Origin: CAJQPP01 sp041747075
Lineage (GTDB): Bacteria; Planctomycetota; Planctomycetia; Pirellulales; Pirellulaceae
Length of the DNA stretch: 15,844 nucleotides
Reading direction: 5' to 3'
Assembly (NCBI GenBank): GCA_041747075.1
Contig: JBGTFW010000130.1
Span: 1-15,844 of the forward strand
Shown here: positions 1 to 6,180 of the stretch, piece by piece
Numbering within the stretch: the stretch's first letter is position 1
Layout: every line of letters starts with the position of its first letter
Made by a program: the position numbers and the translations under genes
Notes under the pieces: model-generated
Databases searched by the model: none
Seen by the model: the letters and a program-made list of their open reading frames with translations, nothing else
Told to the model about the DNA's origin: nothing

Positions 1-280
1 CAGGATTGGAGGCCGCCGTCTGTTGCGCCGAGACCGCCTTGTTGCGCGCCTCGATCACGGCGGTCAGCGTCTCCTGTTCGTGCTTCATGTACCCCTTGGC
101 CGTCTCGACGAGGTTCGGGATCAGGTCGTGACGCCGTTTCAGTTGCACGTCGATTTGCGAAAAGGCGTTTTCATAACGGTTTCGCAACTTGACCAGCCCG
201 TTGTAAATCGCGACAACGAAAATCAACAGGAGGAGTCCAATGCCTCCCAGCACCAGCAGTGTGATCAGGACGGGACCCAT
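1..280 (-). CDS. lemA: LemA family protein (3' end beyond window)
   Basis: Partial gene that enters from its ATG (base 280) and runs off the left edge; 93 codons are visible. The N-terminus is a strongly hydrophobic single membrane span (about residues 4-24, VLITLLVLGGIGLLLLIFVV), followed directly by the LemA hallmark around residues 28-56: YNGLVKLRNRYENAF, then QIDVQLKRRHDLIPNLVET, and a helical stretch with YMKHEQETL. LemA proteins are membrane-anchored with the helical-bundle domain outside the cytoplasm; their biochemical role is not established. LemA genes often sit beside a TPM-domain gene, but the downstream partner is outside the window. Upstream lies a 414-bp gap with repeats, so its promoter must be there. 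The family assignment is strong; cellular function is unknown. Confidence 0.88.
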   Translation of the reverse strand, partial: MGPVLITLLVLGGIGLLLLIFVVAIYNGLVKLRNRYENAFSQIDVQLKRRHDLIPNLVETAKGYMKHEQETLTAVIEARNKAVSAQQTAASNP

Positions 281-468
281 GGGTTACTCCAGAATTCGGG
301 AAGTGGTGTAGTTGGAAACGAGCGAGTCATAACGCCCCTCGCCTCGTCCTGCCACACGGCAGCGGCGCGGGCGATGCTGACGGTATTATGCCCTTGTTCG
401 CCGCGTTCCGCCAGATATTGGAAGGTGAAATGGCCCTCCAGGCTCGGCAAACAAGCGGGCGCATTAGC

Positions 469-596
469 TGGACAGCGCCACTTTGGTTGCCAATACAAGC
501 ACGAAGCGCAAGCGAGTGAGTGGGTTACGCCGAAACACACTCGCTCGCGCGTCGTGCTTGTATTCTCGCCGATTTCCACGAAAGTGGCGCTGTCCA
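469..596. repeat. 128-bp inverted repeat element with AATACAAGCACGAAGCG core
   Basis: Outer arms TGGACAGCGCCACTTT (469-484) and AAAGTGGCGCTGTCCA (581-596) are perfect 16-bp reverse complements. Inner arms 492-518 and 538-564 (27 bp, AATACAAGCACG... against ...CGTGCTTGTATT) pair with two mismatches. The whole unit can therefore fold into one long two-part hairpin or cruciform. The same outer and inner sequences recur in this window at 14250-14435 and near 14765-14834, so this is a dispersed family. It carries no coding capacity and resembles a REP/MITE-like non-autonomous element. I associate this core with planctomycete genomes from general knowledge; that link is not proven here. Confidence 0.85.
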
Positions 597-616
597 ATCA
601 GGCCGGCGAGCCACCC

Positions 617-670
617 GCAAGCTGGAAGCTTGCGCCACGTCCCCACGCAAGCTGGAAGCTTGCGCCACGT
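617..670. repeat. Two tandem copies of a 24-bp hairpin repeat (30-bp period)
   Basis: GCAAGCTGGAAGCTTGCGCC followed by ACGT occurs at 617-640 and 647-670, separated by a 6-bp spacer. Inside each copy GCAAGCT and AGCTTGC are perfect inverted arms around a GGA loop, so each copy can form a 7-bp stem. It lies 25 bp beyond the pepT stop codon and could act in 3'-end processing or termination of pepT mRNA, but there is no T-run to support an intrinsic terminator. Confidence 0.8.
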
Positions 671-694
671 TGCCAGTTCACGCGGCGGCGGCCG

Positions 695-1921
695 TTATCC
701 CTCCCCCCAACGCTTGACGATCTCAAGGCCCACCTCACAAGCCGCCAGCATCTCGTCGACGCAAACAAACTCCAGCGGCGAGTGGATGTTGTGCTGGCCC
801 GACGAAAGATTGGGAGTCGGCAAGCCCTTTTCCGTAAACTGCGAGCCGTCCGTCCCGCCGCGTATGATCCCCTCGACCGCCGTTCGACCAAGCCGCTGGT
901 GGGCTTCAATCGCGTACCCGGCCGCGCGAGGCTCGCGTTTCAGTCCGTCACCGAGGTTCCGGTATTGCCGCTTCACCGAAACGTCGATCGAACAGCCCGG
1001 GAAGCTCTTTTCGACCCGCTCGGCAATCTCGCGCAGTTGCCTTGCGTAAACGTCGAGCGTCGGCGTGTCGAAAGATCGCAGAAGGACTTTGGCGATGACC
1101 TGGGCGACGCCCCCCTCGATGCGATAGGGATGCAGAAAGCCGTCGCGGCCATCCGTCCGTTCGGGCGACAGTTCACGCGGCAGGGTGTCGAGAAACTCGC
1201 CCGCCGCGCGAACGGCGTTAATCATCTTGTCCTTGGCGATCGCCGGATGAATGTTGACGCCGTCGAAGGTCACGGTCGCAAGGTCGGCGGAAAACGTCTC
1301 GATTTCCACCTTGTTCTGGCCGCCGCCGTCGAACGTGTACGCGACCGCGGCATTCACCTTTTCAACATCGACGTGCATCGCCCCGCGTCCAATCTCTTCA
1401 TCACACGTAAAGAGCAAACGAACATCGCCGCGTTCGACGTGCGGGCTCTCCATGAGACGACTGGCCAGTTCCATCATGATCGCGATGCCCGCCTTGTCGT
1501 CACCGCCGAGGAGCGTCGTGCCGTCGGTCGTAACAAGCGTCTTGCCGGTCAGCTCGGCCAGCTCGGGGCATTTTTCCACCGTGATGACCTTGCCCGTATC
1601 GCCCGTCAGCGGAATATCCCCGCCCGCGTAGTTGTCAATCACGCGAGGCCGTACGTTGGCCCCGCTCGTTTCGGGCGACGTGTCGAAATGCGCGTTGAAT
1701 GCGATGACCGGGGCACTCGAGTTACCCGCGATCGTCGCGAGGACGATACCGTGTTCGTCTTGTGAGACCTCTCGCACGCCGATTTCCTTCAACTGTGCGA
1801 CGACGAGCTTGCCAAGATCGATCTGGCCGGGACTGCTTGGATAGTTTTCCGTGTCGTCGCGGGCAGTTGTGTCGATTTGCACGTACTGGAGAAACCGTTC
1901 GAGCAGACGCTGGCGGTTCAT
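695..1921 (-). CDS. pepT: Peptidase T (tripeptide aminopeptidase), M20 family
   Basis: A 408-aa zinc aminopeptidase, the same length as E. coli PepT, expected to remove N-terminal residues from tripeptides in the cytoplasm. The M20 metal-site motifs are all visible: FNAHFDTS (H78, D80 about residues 75-82), LLGGDDKAGIA (D141), FTCDEEIGRG (catalytic Glu pair 175-176), the FDGGG stretch (D198) and SGQHNIHSPLEF (H380). RGGTDGSQF near 353 is the conserved substrate-side loop. ATG at 1921 is preferred over an upstream in-frame TTG at 1927 because the protein then starts like E. coli PepT (MxxLLERFLxY) and a GAGG lies 10 nt upstream. It is divergent from the HlyD-like gene and appears monocistronic. 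Family assignment is firm. Confidence 0.95.
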   Translation of the reverse strand: MNRQRLLERFLQYVQIDTTARDDTENYPSSPGQIDLGKLVVAQLKEIGVREVSQDEHGIVLATIAGNSSAPVIAFNAHFDTSPETSGANVRPRVIDNYAGGDIPLTGDTGKVITVEKCPELAELTGKTLVTTDGTTLLGGDDKAGIAIMMELASRLMESPHVERGDVRLLFTCDEEIGRGAMHVDVEKVNAAVAYTFDGGGQNKVEIETFSADLATVTFDGVNIHPAIAKDKMINAVRAAGEFLDTLPRELSPERTDGRDGFLHPYRIEGGVAQVIAKVLLRSFDTPTLDVYARQLREIAERVEKSFPGCSIDVSVKRQYRNLGDGLKREPRAAGYAIEAHQRLGRTAVEGIIRGGTDGSQFTEKGLPTPNLSSGQHNIHSPLEFVCVDEMLAACEVGLEIVKRWGEG

Positions 1922-2090
1922 CGGCAAGGTTCCTCGCTAGATGGGCACGTACGGCGCGTTGAAAAAAGTGAAATGCGACACCGTTCTCTCCGGGCAATGG
2001 AGACCGGGTACCAGGTACCCGCGACGGCGGCTGATGCAGTATACTGGCCCCAGGTCCAGACAATTCAATACCGGGACGAGGAGAACTGAG
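1922..2090. promoter_or_regulatory. Divergent intergenic region pepT / HlyD-like gene
   Basis: This 169-bp region must drive both divergent genes. It contains a perfect palindrome, CGGGTACC-A-GGTACCCG, at 2005-2021, and a TATACT string at 2040-2045 in plus orientation, 46 nt before the ATG at 2091. No good -35 box is placed 16-18 nt upstream of it, so the promoter call is tentative. A strong ribosome-binding site (GAGGAG, 7 nt before ATG 2091) ends the region. The palindrome could be an operator or simply another dispersed repeat. Confidence 0.4.
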
Positions 2091-2173
2091 ATGAAAGCCC
2101 GCCTGTTCGCAAGTCGCTTGACGCCCTTTTCCATCGGCCTCGCCGCGCTGGGGTCCTGTACCACGCTCGCCCC
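2091..2173 (+). other. Out-of-frame signal peptide segment of the HlyD-like gene
   Basis: ATG at 2091 has the best Shine-Dalgarno in the area (GACGAGGAG, spacing about 7) and encodes a basic N-terminus followed by a hydrophobic stretch (MKARLFASRL, then FSIGLAALGSC), a plausible Sec or lipoprotein signal. That frame is shifted by one base relative to the adaptor body starting QETHEV at 2177. The body frame has no ATG or GTG between its upstream stop (2087) and the TTG at 2174. One extra base in or before the CCCC run at 2170-2173 would join the two into one secreted protein. This is either an authentic disruptive deletion or a one-base sequence error; a programmed shift is less likely. Confidence 0.65.
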
Positions 2174-3532
2174 TTGCAGGAAACCCACGAAGTCAAAACG
2201 CAACCCTTTCTGGTCGTGGAAAAGATCAACGCGACCGTTGAATCCCGGTCGATGGTTCCTCTCAAGCCCGACACCGAGAACTGGACGACGCTGAAGATTC
2301 GAGAAATCTCCCCCGAAGGAACGAAGGTCGCCAACGGGGATGTGATTGTCGCCTTCGAGACCGAGGACCTTGAACAGAAAATGCGCGAAGCGGAACAGGC
2401 CGTGGAACTGGGACGGCTTGACTTGCAGGCCTCCGAACTGGACCTGGAGCAGTTGCAGCGCACGTTGTCGCTCGATCAGGCGCTGGCCGAACGAGAGATT
2501 CGCAACGCCCAACAGGATTTCAAGTATTTTACGGAAGTCGCCCGGCCCAATCAGGAGCGCACCGTTCGTCGCAGCGTGGAAAACTCCCAGCATTCACTCG
2601 AATACGCGCAGGAGGAGTACAACCAGCTCAAGCGAATGTACGACGAGGACGAACTGACCGAGGAATCCGAGGAGATTGTCCTCAAGCGGACCCAGCGGGA
2701 CGTGGAAAGCCGCCAGTTTTACCTCGAACAGGCCCAACTCGGCGCGGCGCGAACCCTTGACTACGATCTGCCAAGGGAAATGGAACAAAAGTCGGAGGAA
2801 CTGGAACGAGCGAGGCTCGAGCATGAGCGGGTACAGGTCACCCTGCCCCTTGAGCGCGAAAAGAAAAAAGTGGCCGTCGACAAGTCGCGGATCGATGTCG
2901 AAAAGCAGCAACGGGAACTTGCCGAACTGGCCGACGACCTCACCCGCATGACGATGACCGCACCGTCGGCGGGAGTGTTGTACTACGGGCAATGCGTTCG
3001 CGGTGCATGGACCGGCGTTGCGGGCGCGCAGCGCGATCTGCAATCCGGCCAGGCCGTGCCTCATGACAAGACGCTGGTGACACTCGTCGATCCGGACGAC
3101 CTCTTTCTTCGTGCGGACCTGACGGAAAAACAACTGGCCTCGATCCGCCGCGGTGCCGAGGGGCTGGCCCACCCGACGGCGATGCGCGACGTTGCCACCG
3201 ACGTGACGGTCTCTTTGGTCAATTATGTTCCGGTGGCCACCGACAAATTCGATTGCCAATTGGTGCTGGCCGACCCGATTGAAGGGTTGATGCCCGGGAT
3301 GACATGCGAAGTACGCTTCATCGTTCATCAAAACGAAGCCGCGACGGCGGTTCCCGTCGCATCGGTTTTTACCGACGACGGGGTCACTCACTTCGTTTTC
3401 GTCGCGGGCGAGGGGGAAGACGCCGAACCCGAGCGTCGCGAAGTCGAAACCGGATTGTCCTCCGAGACGATGACCGAGGTGACGAGCGGGCTGAAGGAAG
3501 GGGAGAAGATCCTTTTAAAGCGGCCTGAGTAG
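2174..3532 (+). CDS. HlyD / membrane-fusion-protein family adaptor
   Basis: The readable body (452 codons from TTG 2174) has the order expected of a periplasmic adaptor of an efflux or type I secretion pump: a first lipoyl half (about 10-62, ending in GDVIVAFETEDLEQ), a very long charged coiled coil (about 62-250, with two helical arms rich in E, R, L and Q), the second lipoyl half (MTMTAPSAGVLYYG, about 248-262), a beta-barrel with LTEKQLASIRRG, and a C-terminal domain GMTCEVRFIV...TAVPVASVFTD. The TTG has no Shine-Dalgarno and gives no signal peptide; the real start is probably ATG 2091 with a one-base frame change. No permease or outer-membrane gene is adjacent, so the exported substrate cannot be inferred. 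Whether it is functional depends on the frame question. Confidence 0.82.
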   Translation: MQETHEVKTQPFLVVEKINATVESRSMVPLKPDTENWTTLKIREISPEGTKVANGDVIVAFETEDLEQKMREAEQAVELGRLDLQASELDLEQLQRTLSLDQALAEREIRNAQQDFKYFTEVARPNQERTVRRSVENSQHSLEYAQEEYNQLKRMYDEDELTEESEEIVLKRTQRDVESRQFYLEQAQLGAARTLDYDLPREMEQKSEELERARLEHERVQVTLPLEREKKKVAVDKSRIDVEKQQRELAELADDLTRMTMTAPSAGVLYYGQCVRGAWTGVAGAQRDLQSGQAVPHDKTLVTLVDPDDLFLRADLTEKQLASIRRGAEGLAHPTAMRDVATDVTVSLVNYVPVATDKFDCQLVLADPIEGLMPGMTCEVRFIVHQNEAATAVPVASVFTDDGVTHFVFVAGEGEDAEPERREVETGLSSETMTEVTSGLKEGEKILLKRPE

Positions 3533-3852
3533 CGAAGCGAAAACTGAAAACTGAAAACCCTGTCCGCAGATTACGCGGATTTCGCAGACGAAGAGGATGA
3601 AAACTGAAACCCGGTCCGCAGATTACGCGGATTTCGCAGACGAAGAGGATGGAAACTGAAAACCGAAATAACTGAAAACTGAAAACCCGGTCCGCAGATT
3701 GCGCGGATTTCGCAGACGAAGAGAATGAAAACTGAAAACCTGTCCGCAGATTGCGCGGAATGCGCAGACGAAGAGGATGAAAACCAAAAACCAAAAACCA
3801 AAAACCAAAAACCAAAAACCAAAAACCAAAAACTGAAAACTGAAAACTGAAG
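3533..3852. repeat. Low-complexity tandem-repeat spacer
   Basis: A 320-bp gap made almost wholly of repeats. A unit of about 37 bp beginning TCCGCAGATTACGCGGATTT and ending near GACGAAGAGGATG occurs four times (about 3562-3599, 3615-3651, 3691-3727, 3743-3779), each joined by AAAACTGAAAACC-type linkers. It is followed by a 7-bp tandem run (AAAAACC, about seven copies, 3779-3830) and three AAAACTG units running into the next gene. Each unit contains CCGC..GCGG inverted arms. The strand is strongly purine-biased. No gene is supported: the open frames on the minus strand here are translations of the repeat. Confidence 0.9.
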
Positions 3853-5184
3853 ATGTACTCCTCTCACATATCCCGGCAACTTGCACTTGCCGTGCGGGTT
3901 TGGATTGCCAGGGCCTGGGTCCCGGCGGCTTGTTTTTGCGTGTTGGCCGCCATCCACTCCCCGGCAGCCGGATTGCAAGTCGACGCGCCACCCCAAAAGC
4001 GCAAGGACGCACCGCCTCAACAGGCGGATGACACCGCGCCCGACAGGCCGCGGCGGATTGACGACCCCTACGATTTCACCGTGCCGCCGGAATTGCCGGA
4101 GTTCGACGCGCCGTCGCACCTCGACGTCCAGCAGGCGATCGATCGCGGCGTTGAATTCCTCGTTAAATGCCAGCGCGAGAGTGGCGCGTGGGGCGCGGCG
4201 ACCAACACCAAGGACCTGAATATCTACGCGCCGATCCCGGGTGCGCACGACGCCTTTCGCATGGCGACGACGGCGATGTGCGTCACGGCCTTGCTGGAAT
4301 CCCGAACGACCGACGAGAAGGCCGTTGCCGCCGTTGATCGGGCCGAGACGTGGTTGCTGGAACAGTTGCCTTCCCTTCGCCGTGCGACGGGCGATGCAAT
4401 TTACAACGTGTGGGGCCACGCTTATTCGATTCCCGCCCTGCTGTTGTTGCGCGAACGCGAAGGGATCCCGGAGGAAAAGCGCAAGCAGATTGACGAACTG
4501 GTCGCGCTGCAGCTTGAGATGCTCGACGCCTACGAATCGGTCGATGGCGGCTGGGGCTACTACGATTTTCGCTTTCAGGGACGAAAGCCGACATCGTCGT
4601 CGACGAGTTTTGTCAACGCGACGGGGCTGGTCGTCATGCACCGGGCGCGCGACGCTGGTTTTGAAATCAACCAGCGGACGGTCGACCGGGCTATTGCCGC
4701 GACGCTTCGCCAGCAAAAACCGGACTTTACGTATTTCTACGGCGAGTATCTGAAGGACCGCCCGATGGCCGAAATCAACCGGCCCGGCGGGAGCCTCGGT
4801 CGCAGCCAGGCCTGCAACGTCGCGCTCCGCCTGTGGGGCGACGAAGAAATTACCGACAACGTTCTCAAGCACTGGCTTGTGCGGCTGTACGTCCGCAATG
4901 GCTGGCTCGACATGGGCCGCAAACGTCCAGTTCCCCACGAGTCGTGGATGCAGGTCGCCGGCTATTTTTATTTTTACGGACACTATTACGCGAGCCTCTG
5001 CATCGAGGAGTTGCCCGCCGCCGAGCGCGACCCGTATCAGGGAATGGTCGCGCGATTGCTGCTCGATCGCCAGGAACGGGACGGCAGTTGGTGGGATTAC
5101 CCGCTGTACGATTACCACCAGCAGTACGGCACGGCGTTCGCGCTGATGACGCTCAGCCGGTGCCTGCCGCCCGATTCCAATTGA
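3853..5184 (+). CDS. Secreted prenyltransferase/squalene-oxidase-repeat protein
   Basis: A 443-aa protein with an N-terminal export signal (about residues 8-40, hydrophobic, ending near SPAAG), a proline-rich linker (41-90) and an alpha/alpha-toroid-like domain. Repeats resembling the QW motifs of terpene cyclases and prenyltransferase beta subunits are visible: KCQRESGAWG (105-114), SVDGGWGYYDF (229-239) and DRQERDGSWWDYP (405-417). No DxDD motif of squalene-hopene cyclase is present, so cyclase activity is unlikely; related planctomycete proteins of this type are uncharacterised. The stop is 6 nt from the exonuclease GTG, suggesting co-transcription. ATG 3853 follows only a weak TGAAG, and the promoter would have to lie in the repeat spacer. 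Family call good, function unknown. Confidence 0.85.
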   Translation: MYSSHISRQLALAVRVWIARAWVPAACFCVLAAIHSPAAGLQVDAPPQKRKDAPPQQADDTAPDRPRRIDDPYDFTVPPELPEFDAPSHLDVQQAIDRGVEFLVKCQRESGAWGAATNTKDLNIYAPIPGAHDAFRMATTAMCVTALLESRTTDEKAVAAVDRAETWLLEQLPSLRRATGDAIYNVWGHAYSIPALLLLREREGIPEEKRKQIDELVALQLEMLDAYESVDGGWGYYDFRFQGRKPTSSSTSFVNATGLVVMHRARDAGFEINQRTVDRAIAATLRQQKPDFTYFYGEYLKDRPMAEINRPGGSLGRSQACNVALRLWGDEEITDNVLKHWLVRLYVRNGWLDMGRKRPVPHESWMQVAGYFYFYGHYYASLCIEELPAAERDPYQGMVARLLLDRQERDGSWWDYPLYDYHQQYGTAFALMTLSRCLPPDSN

Positions 5185-5190
5185 CGGGCT

Positions 5191-6051
5191 GTGAGCATGA
5201 CCGAACCCGACGACGAACGGAAAGTGGCGTGGCTCGTTTTTGACATCGAGTCGGTGGCGGACGGGGAACTCGTTTCGGCAATTCGCTATCCGGGGGAACA
5301 GCTCGATCCCGCCGCCGCCATCGCCCGCTATCGCGGCGAATTGATCGAGCGATTCGACTCGGACTTTATCCCGTACACGTTTCAGATTCCCGTCTCGGTC
5401 GCTGTCGCCAAGCTGGACAAGCACCTCCGCCTGCTTGACGTGGTGACTCTCGACGAACCGGAATACCGCCCCCACGTCATCACCGAGCATTTTTGGCGCG
5501 GATGGCTCTCCTATGACAAGCCAACCTTGATCAGCTTCAATGGGCGAGGGTTTGACTTGCCGCTGCTCGAACTGGCGGCGTACCGGTACGGGATCAGTTC
5601 CCCCGCGTGGTTCAACCTCGACGATCGCGCCTACGACCAGCGACGCAACCGGTACAACCTCTCGTCGCATTTTGATTTGCAGGATTTCTTTACCAATTTC
5701 GGTGCGACGCGTTTGAACGGCGGCCTCAATCTTGTCGCGAATCTCATCGGCAAGCCCGGAAAAATGGAAGTCACCGGGAACAAGGTCCAGGACCTCTACG
5801 ACGCAGGAGGGCTGGCGGAGATCAATAACTATTGTCGCTGCGACGTCCTCGACACATATTTCATTTTTCTCCGCGCGTCGGTTTTGATGGGCAAACTGAA
5901 CCTGGAGCAGGAGTCGCACCTGGTCGAGAGCGCGCGGAGCTGGCTGGACGAGCATTGTGAATCGGTGCCGGTCTATACCGACTATCTCGCCGGCTGGGGG
6001 CAATGGGAAAACCCGTGGGCCGAAGTCGAATCGACGTTGCAGGCCGACTAA
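5191..6051 (+). CDS. Predicted 3'-5' exonuclease, PolB-like DEDDy type
   Basis: A 286-aa protein with the proofreading-type exonuclease fold. Numbered from GTG 5191: motif I is FDIES (D18, E20), motif II is SFNGRGFDLP (D122), and motif III is the DEDDy signature Y-x3-D (Y204-CRC-D208). FDLQDFF (161-167) and GGLNLVANLIG (177-187) are also typical of the PolB-like predicted exonuclease family (PF10108 type). It probably degrades single-stranded DNA ends or trims RNA, using two metals in the cytoplasm. Start is GTG 5191 or ATG 5197; neither has a clear Shine-Dalgarno. It follows the prenyltransferase-repeat gene by 6 nt, though no functional link is evident. The catalytic set is intact. Confidence 0.9.
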   Translation: MSMTEPDDERKVAWLVFDIESVADGELVSAIRYPGEQLDPAAAIARYRGELIERFDSDFIPYTFQIPVSVAVAKLDKHLRLLDVVTLDEPEYRPHVITEHFWRGWLSYDKPTLISFNGRGFDLPLLELAAYRYGISSPAWFNLDDRAYDQRRNRYNLSSHFDLQDFFTNFGATRLNGGLNLVANLIGKPGKMEVTGNKVQDLYDAGGLAEINNYCRCDVLDTYFIFLRASVLMGKLNLEQESHLVESARSWLDEHCESVPVYTDYLAGWGQWENPWAEVESTLQAD

Positions 6052-6180
6052 CGATTACCAGGACATGACAGTGTGGGGCCATTGGGATTGATTCCCGGCG
6101 AGCTAACAAAACTCTCCGCGAGTTCCGCTACGTAACGCGCTGTGACACGCTGCTGAAATCGAAACTCTCCGCGAGTTCCG
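6052..6180. other. Convergent intergenic gap with 23-bp direct repeat
   Basis: Lies between the convergent exonuclease and vWA genes. AAACTCTCCGCGAGTTCCGC followed by TAC is present at 6109-6131 and again, identically, at 6162-6184. The second copy includes the stop codon (TAG on the minus strand, 6181-6183) of the vWA gene. CTC.CGCGAG inside the unit is a short palindrome. No terminator with a T-run is visible. Confidence 0.75.

Larger units (their letters stand above)
281..694. other. Gene-free gap between pepT and lemA
   Basis: No convincing gene is seen. The left portion (about 281-468) should carry the lemA promoter; I see no unambiguous -35/-10 pair, only an AT-containing CATAAT-like string on the minus strand near 385-400. 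The right portion holds a large inverted repeat (469-596) and a tandem hairpin repeat (617-670). An open frame of 110 codons on the minus strand across 265-597 translates the inverted repeat and reads into lemA out of frame, so it is not annotated. Confidence 0.6.

Noticed and set aside
265..597. 110-codon minus-strand frame next to lemA
   Set aside because: Most of it is translation of the 469-596 inverted repeat and the end overlaps lemA in another frame.
23..1765. 580-codon plus-strand open frame
   Set aside because: It is antisense to the well-supported pepT gene and to lemA, runs through repeats, and has no recognisable domain.
2165..2178. Programmed -1 ribosomal frameshift in the HlyD-like gene
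   Set aside because: The G-CCC-CTT context is not a standard slippery heptamer and no stimulatory structure is evident; a one-base deletion or sequence error is simpler.
3562..3779. CRISPR array
   Set aside because: Repeats are spaced by near-identical AAAACTG linkers rather than unique spacers, units vary in sequence and no cas gene is near.
3571..6003. 810-codon minus-strand open frame
   Set aside because: It is antisense to the prenyltransferase-repeat and exonuclease genes, and its C-terminal part translates the low-complexity spacer into FGFWFLVF-type strings.
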